64,000 nucleotides of DNA, from the NCBI GenBank assembly GCA_028023455.1, contig JAQFVV010012507.1, forward strand, positions 2,365,456 through 2,429,455. Direction: 5' to 3'. Below are positions 12,211-23,316 of the stretch, piece by piece. The notes under the pieces are model-generated. The model was not told the DNA's origin and searched no databases. It saw nothing but the letters and a program-made list of their open reading frames with translations. The first letter of the stretch is position 1. Each line of letters starts with the position of its first letter. The translations under genes and the position numbers were made by a program. Source of the stretch: Epiperipatus broadwayi (lineage: Eukaryota > Onychophora > Udeonychophora > Euonychophora > Peripatidae).

Positions 12211-13927
12211 ATGGTGAATAATTTACCGCACGCACTCGGTAATCAACTGCACAAAGCTTCCTTAACTAATAATGAAACACCTGAGTCGATGATAATAGAT
12301 TTAATGGAGCAATCCACAGACACCTTTTCTGACACACATTTAACCCCAATTTCAGATACATTCTCAGTATCTAACTTTAATGATAATCAATATGCAGATC
12401 TTACGATTCGTTTCAATCAAACCATCCCGCTAAAGCTACTCAAATCGCTTGCTGACTATAGCAGTGACAAAAGTCTAATACTAGTGACTACCGATCCCAA
12501 TTGCTCGCTTTTCAAATTCCCAATTGATTCCTTATGCAACACAATCAAACAAAACAATATGGGAGAAGAAATTCACCACATTCTTTACCATCCAAATGAT
12601 CGATACATTGCTCTAGAATTTAAAAACTGGGCTAGTCGCAATAACTTCAAAAGTGCTTTTAAAACCTTAGATAACAAATTCTTATGTTACGTGGATATTA
12701 ACCGAGCTTCCACCCTCTATGGCAAAATCAAAAACTGTGTCATGGGACTTGGGGAGCATCAACTTCAAGAAATCCTTCTTCATTTTGGTAGAATTCACAA
12801 ATTCAATTACTTACCGGATGAAAGATCCAGTCTCCACTTCCTCTCTAACACAGCCACATTTGAACTTCACTTGAAGAAAGAAACAAATCCCACAGATATT
12901 TCCACCGTAATAAGACTTAGAAACTCTGCCATAATTATATCTTTTCTGGGTGTAAAACCACAGTGCTTCTCCTGTGGTCAAAGAACCCACCTAATAAAAG
13001 ATTGTCTAGCCAAGATCTCTGACACATGTGGCACAAAAAAAACCCGACTACATAGATGCAAGAAAAGCCCCAACAACTTGACAGATATAACAAATCTTCA
13101 AAATAAAAAAACCTCTGTACTGTCACCTCAAACCTTTACACATAATATAGAATCAGATCAATCTAAAACAACTGAAAGAAAATCATACAGAATCGAAACT
13201 GCGCCCACCCCAACAAATGGTTTATCAGCCAGATCTCTTGCAAAATGTACTCAAACCGCTGAAGTGTCAGACAGTCCACAGAATTTATCTTCTCTTAAGG
13301 TCCACACCTACAATCCTGAAGTCACAGAAACATCAAAATCTCCAAGAACACAAACACCTTTTATCAACCCTAAGACATACAGGTCTAAAGATAATTCTAG
13401 GGATGATTCATTGCTACAAAACCAACATGGCAGATTGAATCAGGATCACACTACATCCAACCATCCCAAGGGCTCCAAAAACACATCCAGCCATGCAGAC
13501 ACACCTCAGACGCATCATCCTGCTAACCACAAGAATAATAAAGATCACCATATTCCCATTAAAATTTCACCTTCTCCTTCGATCAACTAATCAGACACTG
13601 AAACTGAGATGGACCTAACTAGCTATACAACTTCCTCTAGGAAAAAATCCACTCGCTTGAATGGATCCAGCTCAGAGGATGAGTATTCATTAACACAGTC
13701 ATCCAATCATTACCATAACATTAAGTCCAAGGAAACCTCTAAGTCCCATACTTCAAAAAAAATGGAAAATTGCTAATTCTATTTTGCCTAACTCTCAAAT
13801 CTATTCGAAGGATAAGTTTTCTAAAGATGAAATCCTGACCGAGCCTGTGAGATTTAATAACCAAAACAGCGCTCAACTCAAAATTCCTCTGGCGGTAGAC
13901 TCTGACCAATCCCCAGCTTATGACTAA
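12211..13927 (+). pseudogene. LINE ORF1, zinc-knuckle nucleic-acid-binding protein, broken
   Basis: The frame opens at ATG 12211 (MVNNLPHALGNQLHK) and runs 459 codons to a TAA at 13588. The N-terminal half is probably an RNA-binding fold. About residue 252 there is CFSCGQRTHLIKDC, a CX2CX4HX4C zinc knuckle, followed by a degenerate second Cys cluster (CGTKKTRLHRC). The rest is Ser/Thr/Pro/Asn-rich and looks disordered. After the TAA the same frame continues in the same style (SDTETEMDLTSYTTSSRKK), so the stop looks like a C-to-T change in a CAA codon. A run of eight A at 13755-13762 then carries a one-base shift, and the restored frame ends at TAA 13925-13927, overlapping the ORF2 start. The protein would bind element RNA in a ribonucleoprotein particle. 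Confidence 0.82.
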
Positions 13928-16900
13928 AGTCTCTTGCCAGATAGCTGGAGTTAATGTCAGAGGCATTAATTCACTTACACGAGTACATGCCTTAAGACAT
14001 TGGTTTAATTCGTTTACCCCCCACATTATGTTTATGGGCGAAACCAAATATCACCAAAAGTCCAATAGCCTCATTTTAACTGAGCTTAACAAGCTTGGCT
14101 ATACATATCTAACAGTCAACCTTACAGCTACTGAAGGCGTAGGTATCTTAATAAATAACAAACACCCCCCTAACAAGTTTAAGATCACCTACCAAGATAA
14201 GAACCTTATCTGTGCCAACCTAACCTATGGCAATAATATAATCAATGCATTTTATGTCTACATCCCCAATAGCCATGCAATATTCCTTTAGATCATAAAC
14301 ACTATAAATATGATAACAGCCAACAATAACTCCCCAGCTTCAACGTCTCCTATGATCACTTTACAAACAAGTATCTTCACTTGCTCAACAGACATTTTAT
14401 TAATGGCAGGGGCTTCTTTCCTCATAATGCCTATTCTTACTACACCAAAAAGTATCATACATTAATTGATCTGATGTTTTACACCTCTGAACTCCATCAT
14501 TGTCTGGAAGCTACTCTTCAACCTGTTCCCTTCTCTGACCATTATGCTATTATCACCACACTGCAACTAACCAACTACTCCTCATCCTTTCTCAACCGGT
14601 CAATCAGAATGTTAACTAAAGCTTCCATGACTGAAGCCATTGTATCTGAAGCATACATCCTCTTCCACAAAATCAACATACTAAAAAGGCCCCCAGAAGA
14701 GGCATGGTTCGCCTTCATTGGGATAATCCATTCCTTGATTGCTCACTATACTAGAAACAACAAAGGGCCATCTACGCTTATGAATGAGCTTGACCAAATC
14801 AATAATAAAATAAAGACATGCTCAACTGAACCAGATCATATCAAACACCTTCTATCACTAAAACATCAGTATAAGGAAAAACAGATGGCTATTGTGGAGT
14901 ATATTTCTATTAAAAGATCACAAAACTTTCTTACTACCCAACACTGCTGGACTCAGGGATATTTGCGATGGGCATTGGGAGCTAGGAAAAAACTTAACAC
15001 TCCAACCTCCCTTATTGTCAATGGAAACTATGTCACTGGTCATCACATGATTGAACACATTGGTCTTCACTTCAAAAACCGACTTCAAAATAATATTCCA
15101 AAGACTATCAGTGAATGGCTGGATCACCCATCTGCTATAAATCATGGCATAACAGCAGCTGGTCTTAAAAACCGTCTATCAGCACTTTCTGACAGTGTTT
15201 ATCCCGGGATGCATGCTATACCTAGATTTCTAATTTTCCACCTTGATAACTTTGCTATCCCAATCATGATGAGCATGATCTATCATCTAGCCACTAAAAG
15301 AAGGGAAATAAATAGTCTCTACCCGATTGCCTTAGTGCCATTCATCAAGAAGAACAAAGATCCAACCAACATCCATAACATAAGGCCTATTCAAAGTTAT
15401 CGAAGGTGTAATTAAAGAGAAAATCCAGCAAAAAATTTTAGACAATATTGTTCAGTCACAATATGCAAGAAAAGGATCTTCAGCCCTGACAGCAATGGGT
15501 GAAGTCAAGATTCTCCTTGATCATATTAGATCTAATCGCTTATCAAAACCCATTGCAGTCCAACTAGACATAATAGAGGCTTTTGACTCGATTAATACTC
15601 ACACACTTCTTACTCTTCTAAAAGACCTCAACATTCCTTCTCATATTATACAGATTCTGGAGAATCTTCTCTACAATAGGCTAATTCACATCTCCTTAGA
15701 TGGATTCTAAACAGATGGGTTCTCCCCCAACCTGTCTATTCCTCAAGGATCTCCATTGAGTGCTATCCTTTTTATATACTATCTCAATCCCCTATTGAGA
15801 GATATAGAAATCTCATTCACCGGAGTATTCATTCCTCGCATCAAAAAATCCTTCAAGTTGTTTGCTTATATGGATGATGTCCTCATAATACTACCATTTC
15901 AAAAACATCTCCCAACACTCTACAAGATTTTGAATAAATTTTCCCGTGATTCACAACTCAAATTTAACTCCAACAAATCTTCATCTTGGAAAATTTTATC
16001 GGGAAAGAAAGTCTCATCTAGATTTCTAGCTGAGCCCCAGGACTTTCTTGGCTTCCCTATCTCCATGTCTCAAACAGCCATGTCAAAAAAACTACAGAAC
16101 TCCTTAATCAATTCCACATCCCAGATTATTCAATCCCTTTCCAGGGTGTATCTCTCCATACAGGGAAAAGTAGCGTTACTGAACATGAAAGTCATGTCCA
16201 AGATTGCATACTACCTCCCCATCATGACAGCAACAAAAGCCTTTACAAAAAAAATTAATAGTCTATGTGCTAAACTCTTTTGGAAAAACAGTACAACGTC
16301 TATAAGCATGACAAGGATGCAATACCATCGCAAATCTAACGGGATGTCCTTTCACTCCATCCCCTCAATTATCTTTCAAAAATCTCACATATTAATTCAT
16401 AACCTCTTACAAAAACATGATTCCTTCAATATTTCAGAGGCCGTTCAACCGACGGACAGACCTCCTCCTCAAAAATGCTGGCTAGACCAGGTTCTCCAGC
16501 TTCTCAATCAATTTACATCTAATTTACAAAATCCATATAATACAAAAATCACCATCTGGGAAGCCCACCATAAAATCAACCCTGAAATCAACTCAATGTT
16601 GCCAATGCTTGGCATCACTAATCATAGAATTACTTCAATATTCAAGTTCTTAGCATTAGAGCCTAAATTTTTAAACTACCTAGTAAAAGTAAATCTGGGA
16701 GCCATGCATACCAACTGGTTCCTCCACCACAAGAGATTTCTTAACAACATTGACTCTATCTGCTCAATCTGCAAGAGGCATGATGCGACATTTGACCACA
16801 TAATTCGCTCATGTACCGGACTTGGTAGTATCAAATTTTTAATTTTCCAAAACAGTAAAACTGATATTTACAGAATCCTCTTGCTAAAAGAATCTCTACA

Positions 16901-17042
16901 AAGTAAACAATTTCCAATTATAAGAATGTCAGTATTTCTCACCCACCCTATCTGGAATGTGAGATGCAAATTAGTATTCACAAATCCTCCACCAGACCCA
17001 AACAGTCTATTCATTTCTCTCTTAAACAAAATCAAAAAATAA
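13920..17042 (+). pseudogene. LINE ORF2, endonuclease and reverse transcriptase, broken
   Basis: ATG 13920 opens MTKVSCQIAGVNVRGIN, the start of an exonuclease/endonuclease/phosphatase-type domain with the GETK motif. A TAG at 14289 ends this frame. The endonuclease resumes in another frame near 14360 and includes SDHYAI, so the middle has been lost or rearranged. The frame from 14381 runs to 15415, where a one-base shift near 15395 is needed to continue. Reverse transcriptase landmarks are AFDSI (about 15580), a TAA at 15708, PQGSPLSAILF (about 15741) and AYMDDVLI (about 15866). Near the C-terminus is CSICKRHDATFDHIIRSC (about 16755), a Cys/His motif typical of L1-group ORF2. The catalytic box reads YMDD rather than the more usual FADD or YADD of LINEs. 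Function: nicking the target and copying element RNA there. Confidence 0.85.
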
Positions 17043-17302
17043 AGACATGATCCTTTCCTCCAAATTTTTATTTGAAGAAACCTGGAATCTATTCCAAATT
17101 CCAAAGCCCAATACATTTCCAAATAGCTTATGACAACAATCTATAAACCACAGGATTTATTCCATACCCTGGATTAATATTTTCATAAATCATCGACTAC
17201 CAACCCAGTAGTGACATAATAGACTCTTATTTTGTCAATGTACTATAAAAAATTAATGTATTAAAAAACCAATATTCTCCCTAAATAAAATTCTTTTAAA
17301 AC

Positions 17303-17319
17303 TAAGGCTCGAAATACCA
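17303..17319. repeat. Right target-site duplication of the LINE
   Basis: An exact second copy of TAAGGCTCGAAATACCA, directly after the A-rich 3' tail of the element. Confidence 0.9.
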
Positions 17320-17342
17320 TTTTTAGCTATTTTAAATCATTC

Positions 17343-17475
17343 GACAACAACTGATAAACGATTTGTTTTCGATCTTAATTGCGATTGACAATTTTAATTA
17401 AAGGCAACAAGCTGATTTGTTTTTTGATTTTAATTAAGATTTATAAATTTTAATTATAGACAACGATCTGACTAG
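17343..17475. repeat. Short tandem repeat, about 58-60 bp unit
   Basis: GACAAC/GGCAAC words recur at 17343, 17403 and 17459, each followed by CTGAT or similar; the two complete units share GATTTGTTTT and a TTTTAATTA block. The copies are diverged. Confidence 0.55.
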
Positions 17476-18526
17476 TAATAAAGATAATTTCAGTATTTCA
17501 AGCTTTCCCCATTTTTTTTTTGTTGTTACATTCCAATAGTTTAATTAAATACTTTAAATCAAAATACATATAGATATAACACAAAAACAAATTACAATTA
17601 TATAAAGAAAATGTTTAGTTGTCAGCAATAAACATTAATAACAACATTGCTTCATTCATATATATACTCATCACGCACACTACTGTTTTACTTTACTAAA
17701 TAAAAATTAATTTTACTAATTTCTCAAATGATTCGGCATACAGTGTGTGAGTGAATAGCATATATTTATAGCAAGGTCTGAATTGCGGACCCCTAGGAGG
17801 TTAGTCTAGATGGTGAAACATGAAGCATCGATGATGATTAGACATCGATTGCTTCAATATATATATATATGTATGTGTGTGTAGTTTTCAACCTAAAACA
17901 ATAAGCTGCTGATTAAAAATGTATAAAATCTTGTAAGAGAATGAAGAAAAATGAAATATTGGAAAAAAAAATCGCCCCTTACAATCATTTAAAGAAAGAT
18001 ATTTTTGTGTCAGTACTTAACTATTTTTTTGTAAGAGATCTGAACAAGTCTTTATTATCCAGTGGAATCATTGTTCCTAATATAAATAATATATATAATA
18101 TGAATCAGGACACTCCAGGTGTTTTCTGTTAACATTGTTGAAAAAAAAGATATTAAATTATATAGTAGGCAATTTTTGAATTGTGCAAAGTGACAATGCA
18201 AGTGTCATTATTCATCTCATATAAACATCTATTATCTGCACCATACTCTCAAATGTCAGTAACCAAAAATGAAAATCAATTAGAATCATATAAAGCATAT
18301 TTTATTTGCCTTATTTCAAATTATGAAAGACATAAATTATTAAATATAGATATTTTTGTATTCTACTTTTGATAAGCTTTAATTATTTTTTTAATAAAAC
18401 ATTTTTTTCATTGACTTTAGTGACCTGTAACTAAATATGAGCACCAATCTCAAAATATTCATTACTACGATTAACCAAGTAATCTTTACTTATGATCATT
18501 AATAACCAGATTACTGTTATATTGTG
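17476..18526. other. AT-rich stretch; one short hairpin
   Basis: No gene recognised. Two 63-codon plus-strand frames at 17941-18132 and 18181-18372 have no recognisable motif. A hairpin at 17822-17855 pairs GAAGCATCGATG with CATCGATTGCTTC (one bulged base). A TTTATAGCAAGGTCTG-type segment just before it is less AT-rich and may be a repeat fragment. Confidence 0.45.
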
Positions 18527-18640
18527 ATGGCTAAAGCAGGAAATATTGAATATGATTCAAATTGTTCTGAAAATTGGTTTACATATTTGGACAGACTAAA
18601 ATTCTTCCTAAAAGCAAATTATATATTTAATAAATACATT
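18527..18640 (+). pseudogene. gag fragment of a Ty3/gypsy-type element, plus copy
   Basis: ATG 18527 begins MAKAGNIEYDSNCSENW, followed by FTYLDRLKFFLKANYI. The pattern (small N-terminus, then W-x-x-Y-x-x-R-L-x-x-F-x-x-A-N-x-I) matches the gag N-terminus of many invertebrate Ty3/gypsy elements. The frame ends after about 38 codons. A related fragment lies inverted about 110 bases downstream. No LTR was identified. Family assignment rests on remembered pattern only. Confidence 0.45.
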
Positions 18641-18746
18641 TGATGTAAAGTTGTTATTTTTATATGTGTGTTTGATAATTTGATCTAGAAAGTTTTGTGA
18701 TTACAAGCAGTTTCTATGCATCTATCGGAACTGATCTTTGAATAAT

Positions 18747-18912
18747 TCACTGATTTACTAGCAATATATTTGAATCCAGACTTTAGAAATATTGCACAGA
18801 TTAAAATGAGATTTATTTTTATCTGATTTGCTTTAAAGTAAAATGTTAGTTTGTCCAAGTTGGTAAGCCAATTCTTAAGGCAACTTGTATCAAAATTTTC
18901 CAATATCCCTAT
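18747..18912 (-). pseudogene. gag fragment of a Ty3/gypsy-type element, minus copy
   Basis: The minus strand encodes GILENFDTSCLKNW, then LTNLDKLTFYFKANQI, aligned with the plus-strand copy at 18527-18640 at the positions of the conserved W, L, D, F, A, N and I. It extends further into a region comparable to the AIFL segment of gag. Because the two copies face each other they form an inverted repeat of moderate identity. Confidence 0.45.
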
Positions 18913-18959
18913 TTTAGTTATTAAAATATTTTTCTTTAGAAAAAAAAATAACATCAATA

Positions 18960-21796
18960 GTGTATGACTTCACACTTATATTCTTATATTTGATTGATTG
19001 TTGACATTTTTAAAATCAAATTATAATTGTTATTTTTTTTAAAAATTTGCATTCTGTCCTGATTATGACAAATCTATAATGTTTAGAAATATTATAGAGG
19101 CAGAAAAGTTTAAGCTGACAAATATTTATTTATAGTAAATACTGGAATATTATAAGCAACCATTTATAAGTTCATTCTAATTGGCCAACTTTTAATTTGG
19201 AAATGGAAGTTTTTATAGGAACAATCATTTTAATTATTAGTGATATTTGTTTTCCAGAGTGTAATTTAGTTTTGTAGTTGTTTATTATTCATAATTAATC
19301 AGTGATAAAATTGTATTATATCTATCTTTGGAATAGGTTACTATATTTTGTAAACATAATACCTGTTGCCTGCATGTTCCATGCATTCGTTGTTGTGTTT
19401 AAACAGCGTTGACAGTGTTTGATTACCAGAATAGGATTTGGTTTATAGTCTTGGGTCACCAGTTGCACAAACAAGTCACACTAACTTCCATTACTTTGTT
19501 GTACTCATTTAAATAACAGCAGTTATTACTTCGGTTGATATTATCTATTGTTGATAATAATTAATCAGTTGATAATCGTAATAGGTAAGGTTTGTGATAA
19601 AGAATATTCTCTTTGTAATTGGTTAAGAATGTCATGGGATATATTAATTTTAAGAGATCTTAAATTCAATCTCTGTGATTACCTACAAATAGTTTATTTC
19701 TACTTTTTTTATTGACAGCAAATTAATAATTATATTTAGTTAATTTAAAAATTATGAAAATGACACAAAAAATCATGAATGTGCTACTTTTACTTTATTA
19801 ATTAGCATAGATAAAAACATATTCTAGTTAGATTAGAGCAAATATTTACTAAAAAGTTTTAATAATATTTAACACTTTGTTTATTAAAAGAAATATTTAT
19901 TATTTGTGGATAATGAAATGAAAAGATTGTGTACTTCTTTGGAACAAGATTAAATAAAATAATGTGTTTGTTTGGAGCAAAATTATATAAAAGTAATATG
20001 TGTTAAGTGCAATTTTATTGGGTGGCAATTTTTTTTTAAAAACTTGAAAAGTAGAATACAAGTTGTGAAATTTTAATGAACAAGTAATAGTATCATCTCC
20101 TTACCCAACAAAAAATATTAATATAAAAATTGCATAGTTTTAATGAATAATTAAGGCATTTTTTTCTCCCCTGTATATAATATTTACATTGAGATGTATT
20201 ATAATATTCATTATAAAGAGATAAATATTGACAAGTTTCATTTTATTTATGCTTTTTAAGGATGGGCGAATGTATAAGATCTGAAAAATCTTTGCTGTTT
20301 TAATAGATAAGTATTAGTCTGGCTGTGTGAAAAATGCTGCACAAACAAATGTGCAAATAAAGACAGAATGAAACACATTTGCAATCTTCTAAAAATGAAA
20401 ACACTTTTTTAAGTGAATAATATCCTGATCAAGAGAAAATTTTTAGTTAAAATGTTGGTTTATTATCTAATAATCACTTTAAAAATTAATTATTTTTATT
20501 TTCGGAAGATTGTTAATTCGTCCTTTATTTATAAGTGCATAATTTTTTCCATGTACAAAATGTTTTTTTCTTATCATCTGTCTCCGGACTAATGCTTGAA
20601 CAGTAGATTCCTTCTCCTCAAACAACATTTGTATTAAGATGTCGTTTTAATATTAATAATAAAGCCTAAATAATGAGATTTTTTTTAGAAAAAAGTCTCC
20701 AAATGATTTGCTGTCACTAGTTTATATTCAACATTTGCTAAATTATTTTAGATTGTACAATTTCTTTATGAGGATTTAGCTCCTCTTTCAAGTCCAGTGT
20801 TTTGTAGATTTTTATGTGTTTACACAAGTAATGAGTGCAACAAATTGGTATGTGAAGTTTACTTGTAAGATTACAAGGGGAGTAAAATCAAAATAATCAA
20901 ATTTCTTTTTGACCAAAATGAAATAAAAATAATAATTTTCTATGTTTTAATCAACACAATATTACATTGGAGAGATGGTATAAACCTATTAACAATTTTA
21001 AAAATACAAACAGGGTTTTTTTTTTAAAAAAATAAAGAAATCTAAAGAAAAATAAATAATGAGTGGTAATCATAGTTTTGTTTGCAGATAGATAATATCA
21101 CAATAATCACTTCATAAATTGTTCTCAAAATAATATTGTGAGATTTTTTTTTTTTTTAAAAAAGTTTTCGACAGTTTTAATAAATAAATAATAGTGATTC
21201 CTTTTTAAGATGTTCTTGGGGTGAAAAAGATCACTATTTTTTTGTTTCACCTAAATCTATAAAACAACATTTTAATTCAAAACTAAGTACAAATTTATTG
21301 TAAAAAAAAAAAAAATACGTAGATTTTTTTATGGCTGTTTTTAACCAAAATCTGCAAAACAATATTTTTTTTCAAAATTAGGTATCATATTTATTGTTTA
21401 GTATCTTCAGTAGTGTTTGGATAGTATTTGATGGCTCTTCAAATATGTCAAATTTTTTTAGAATACCTGCTAAATGATTGTCTCAAGTTGTACCGCTCAG
21501 TTATTGCATAAATATAAGAAAAAGGAAACTATGAATATTTTAATAAATGTACTGGATTTTTATTATTCTTTTTTTAGGACCAGATATAGTATTAGATAAA
21601 CAAATAACCAATTAATATAAAAATATTTACAAATTGTCATTGATATGCTGCAAATTAAATAAAATGTATCATATAGTCTATGTTACATAAATATTTATTA
21701 AATTTTTACTTAGATAAAAAATAATAAGTTATATTTGTTTTTTGTTTTTATTTAAATTCATTTTTTGAAACATGAACAAAAGCAAATATCTTTTTA
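18960..21796. other. AT-rich stretch without recognised features
   Basis: No gene, RNA or repeat family could be supported; poly-A and poly-T runs only. Confidence 0.5.
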
Positions 21797-21963
21797 TTGT
21801 ATTTTTATATTGGACTATTTTCAATATTTGAATATCTTTACAAAAATTTAATTTTATTTAAATATTCCAAATACATTCAACCCTTTAGTAATAGCATGTC
21901 AAACAGGTTAGTTTATGCACAATGTTTTGAGATGTATTATTCTCCCTTGCTGGCCTGACCAGT

Positions 21964-22054
21964 GGCAGTACTAGCATGGGATTCAAACCTGGACTTTTAG
22001 ATTCTTGAGTATTGAATTTTAAGGTAATGCTCTAACCAACTGAGCCATTCTGCC
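21964..22054 (-). other. tRNA-derived module in left arm of foldback copy 1
   Basis: On the minus strand this begins GGCAGAATGGCTCAGTTGG, has TTAGAGC next (an A box) and carries GGTTTGAATCCC (a B box) near its end, closing with TACTGCC, which pairs with the GGCAG start. The spacing of about 91 bases is longer than a tRNA, and the T-stem and anticodon arm are not preserved. It resembles the 5' half of tRNA-Ile-like sequences. Not a functional tRNA. Confidence 0.65.
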
Positions 22055-22565
22055 AAAGGCAACAGTCAGTAGAAACTTCATATACTTATCTATGAGGTTT
22101 CTTCAGATTTCTCCACTTTTTCCTAAGAGCAAAGTTGATTAGTGGTTTCCATATATTATGTATAGTCGTACTAGGTTGGCTTATGGGATTTTTGCCATTG
22201 TCATGTGAGAAATGAGAACATATATTGGTGAGACCAGTTGTCCCATTGAAAAGCACTTGCAAGAGCACAAATTGATGATTAGGAGAGAGAAACCATATGT
22301 GTCTAAGGTAGTAGACCATGTATGTGCCAATTAACATATGTTCAATTGGGAAAATACAAAAATATTGGATAGAGAAGAAATGGTACAAAGAAGAAAAATT
22401 AAAGAAGCTGTTCACATGACAATGGCAAAAAAATCCCATAAACCAATCTAGTGACTATATGTAATGTATGGAAACCACTAATCAACTTTGCTCTTAGGAA
22501 AAAGTGGAGAAATCAGGAAGAACCTCATAGATAAGTATATGAAATTTCTACAGACTGTTGGCTTT

Positions 22566-22630
22566 GGCAGGATAGCTCAGTTGGTTAGAGCTTCACCTTG
22601 AAATTCAATACTCAAGAATCTAAGAGTACT
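22566..22630 (+). other. tRNA-derived module in right arm of foldback copy 1, truncated
   Basis: GGCAGGATAGCTCAGTTGG followed by TTAGAGC gives a clear A box, then the ATTCAATACTCAAGAATC spacer seen in the other copies. The B-box part is deleted. Confidence 0.65.
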
Positions 22631-22918
22631 AATAGTTGAATATATTTGAATATTTAAATAAAGTTAATTTTTTCTAAAGACATTTAGTATGCATATTAGA
22701 TGATGGGAATAGTCTAATATAAAAATACAACTAGAACACCATCATCACAAACCTTCAGGAAAATATGCTTTTTTGTTGGTTTGAAGTTTCATCAATGAAA
22801 GACAAATGAGTTTGATTAGTTAGATATTTATTTATTTCCACCTTTAAATTGAGTAGATTCACTTTGGAAACAGATATGCATTGTAAATGATATGTAAAAT
22901 TTTTAATTTTCCAAGTTG

Positions 22919-22936
22919 TATATATATATATATATA

Positions 22937-23013
<77 letters not shown>
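22919..23013. repeat. Compound microsatellite (TA)n(TTA)n
   Basis: An uninterrupted (TA) tract passes directly into about 25 TTA units. Confidence 0.95.
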
Positions 23014-23015
<2 letters not shown>

Positions 23016-23316
23016 TAAAAATACATATTTAGTCCTTGTACATTATTTTTGTTCTATAATTTTTATGAGTGTAAATTATTTATCAGATAAACGTTCAGAT
23101 TGACATAGACCGGCCAGATGGTTGTTGATGTAGTGACTGTGATTTAATCGACACCATTTCTGAAGGAACTGTTACACTTCTATGGATTTTGAGAATATAG
23201 TTTTTTTTTTCTAAAGAGAAAAAAAAAACAGTAATCCCTATTCTGTTTTCTAATAAAAATTATTCTAATAAATGTGTTTCTCCACATTGCACCCATTTAC
23301 AACCATTGCCCTAAAC

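Larger units (their letters stand above)
12164..17302 (+). mobile_element. Near full-length L1/Tx1-like LINE with perfect target-site duplication
   Basis: The 5.1-kb element begins 47 bases before its ORF1 start and ends in a short A-rich tail (ATTCTTTTAAAAC). It carries two ORFs in the L1-group order: ORF1 with a CCHC zinc knuckle, then ORF2 with an apurinic-type endonuclease, a reverse transcriptase and a C-terminal Cys/His motif. The perfect 17-bp duplication implies either a fairly recent insertion or a spared target site. The ORFs nevertheless hold at least two nonsense changes, two homopolymer-type frameshifts and one probable internal deletion, so this copy is dead. The short 5' leader suggests an almost complete 5' end. 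The clade assignment (Tx1 versus other L1-group) rests on architecture and remembered motif patterns, not alignment. Confidence 0.88.
21797..22760. repeat. Foldback element with tRNA-like arms, copy 1
   Basis: Two inverted arms of about 400 and 350 bases surround a loop of about 205 bases (22208-22412). Both arms contain, from outside in, ATTTTTATATT, a TTTAATTTTATTTAAA-like block, a tRNA-like module and a TCTCCACTTTTTCCTAAG block. The right end, ACCATCATCACAAACCTTCAGG, matches in reverse complement the left end of copy 3 at 48981 (CCTGAAGGTTTGTGATGATGG). The left end has lost that terminus. The right arm lacks about 110 bases present in the left. The 117-codon minus frame at 22086-22439 runs across the arms and is not a gene. 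Either a non-autonomous DNA element or a head-to-head SINE dimer that became mobile as a unit. Confidence 0.8.

Noticed and set aside
22086-22439. 117-codon minus-strand frame
   Set aside because: It runs through both arms and the loop of foldback copy 1 and has no protein-like conservation pattern.
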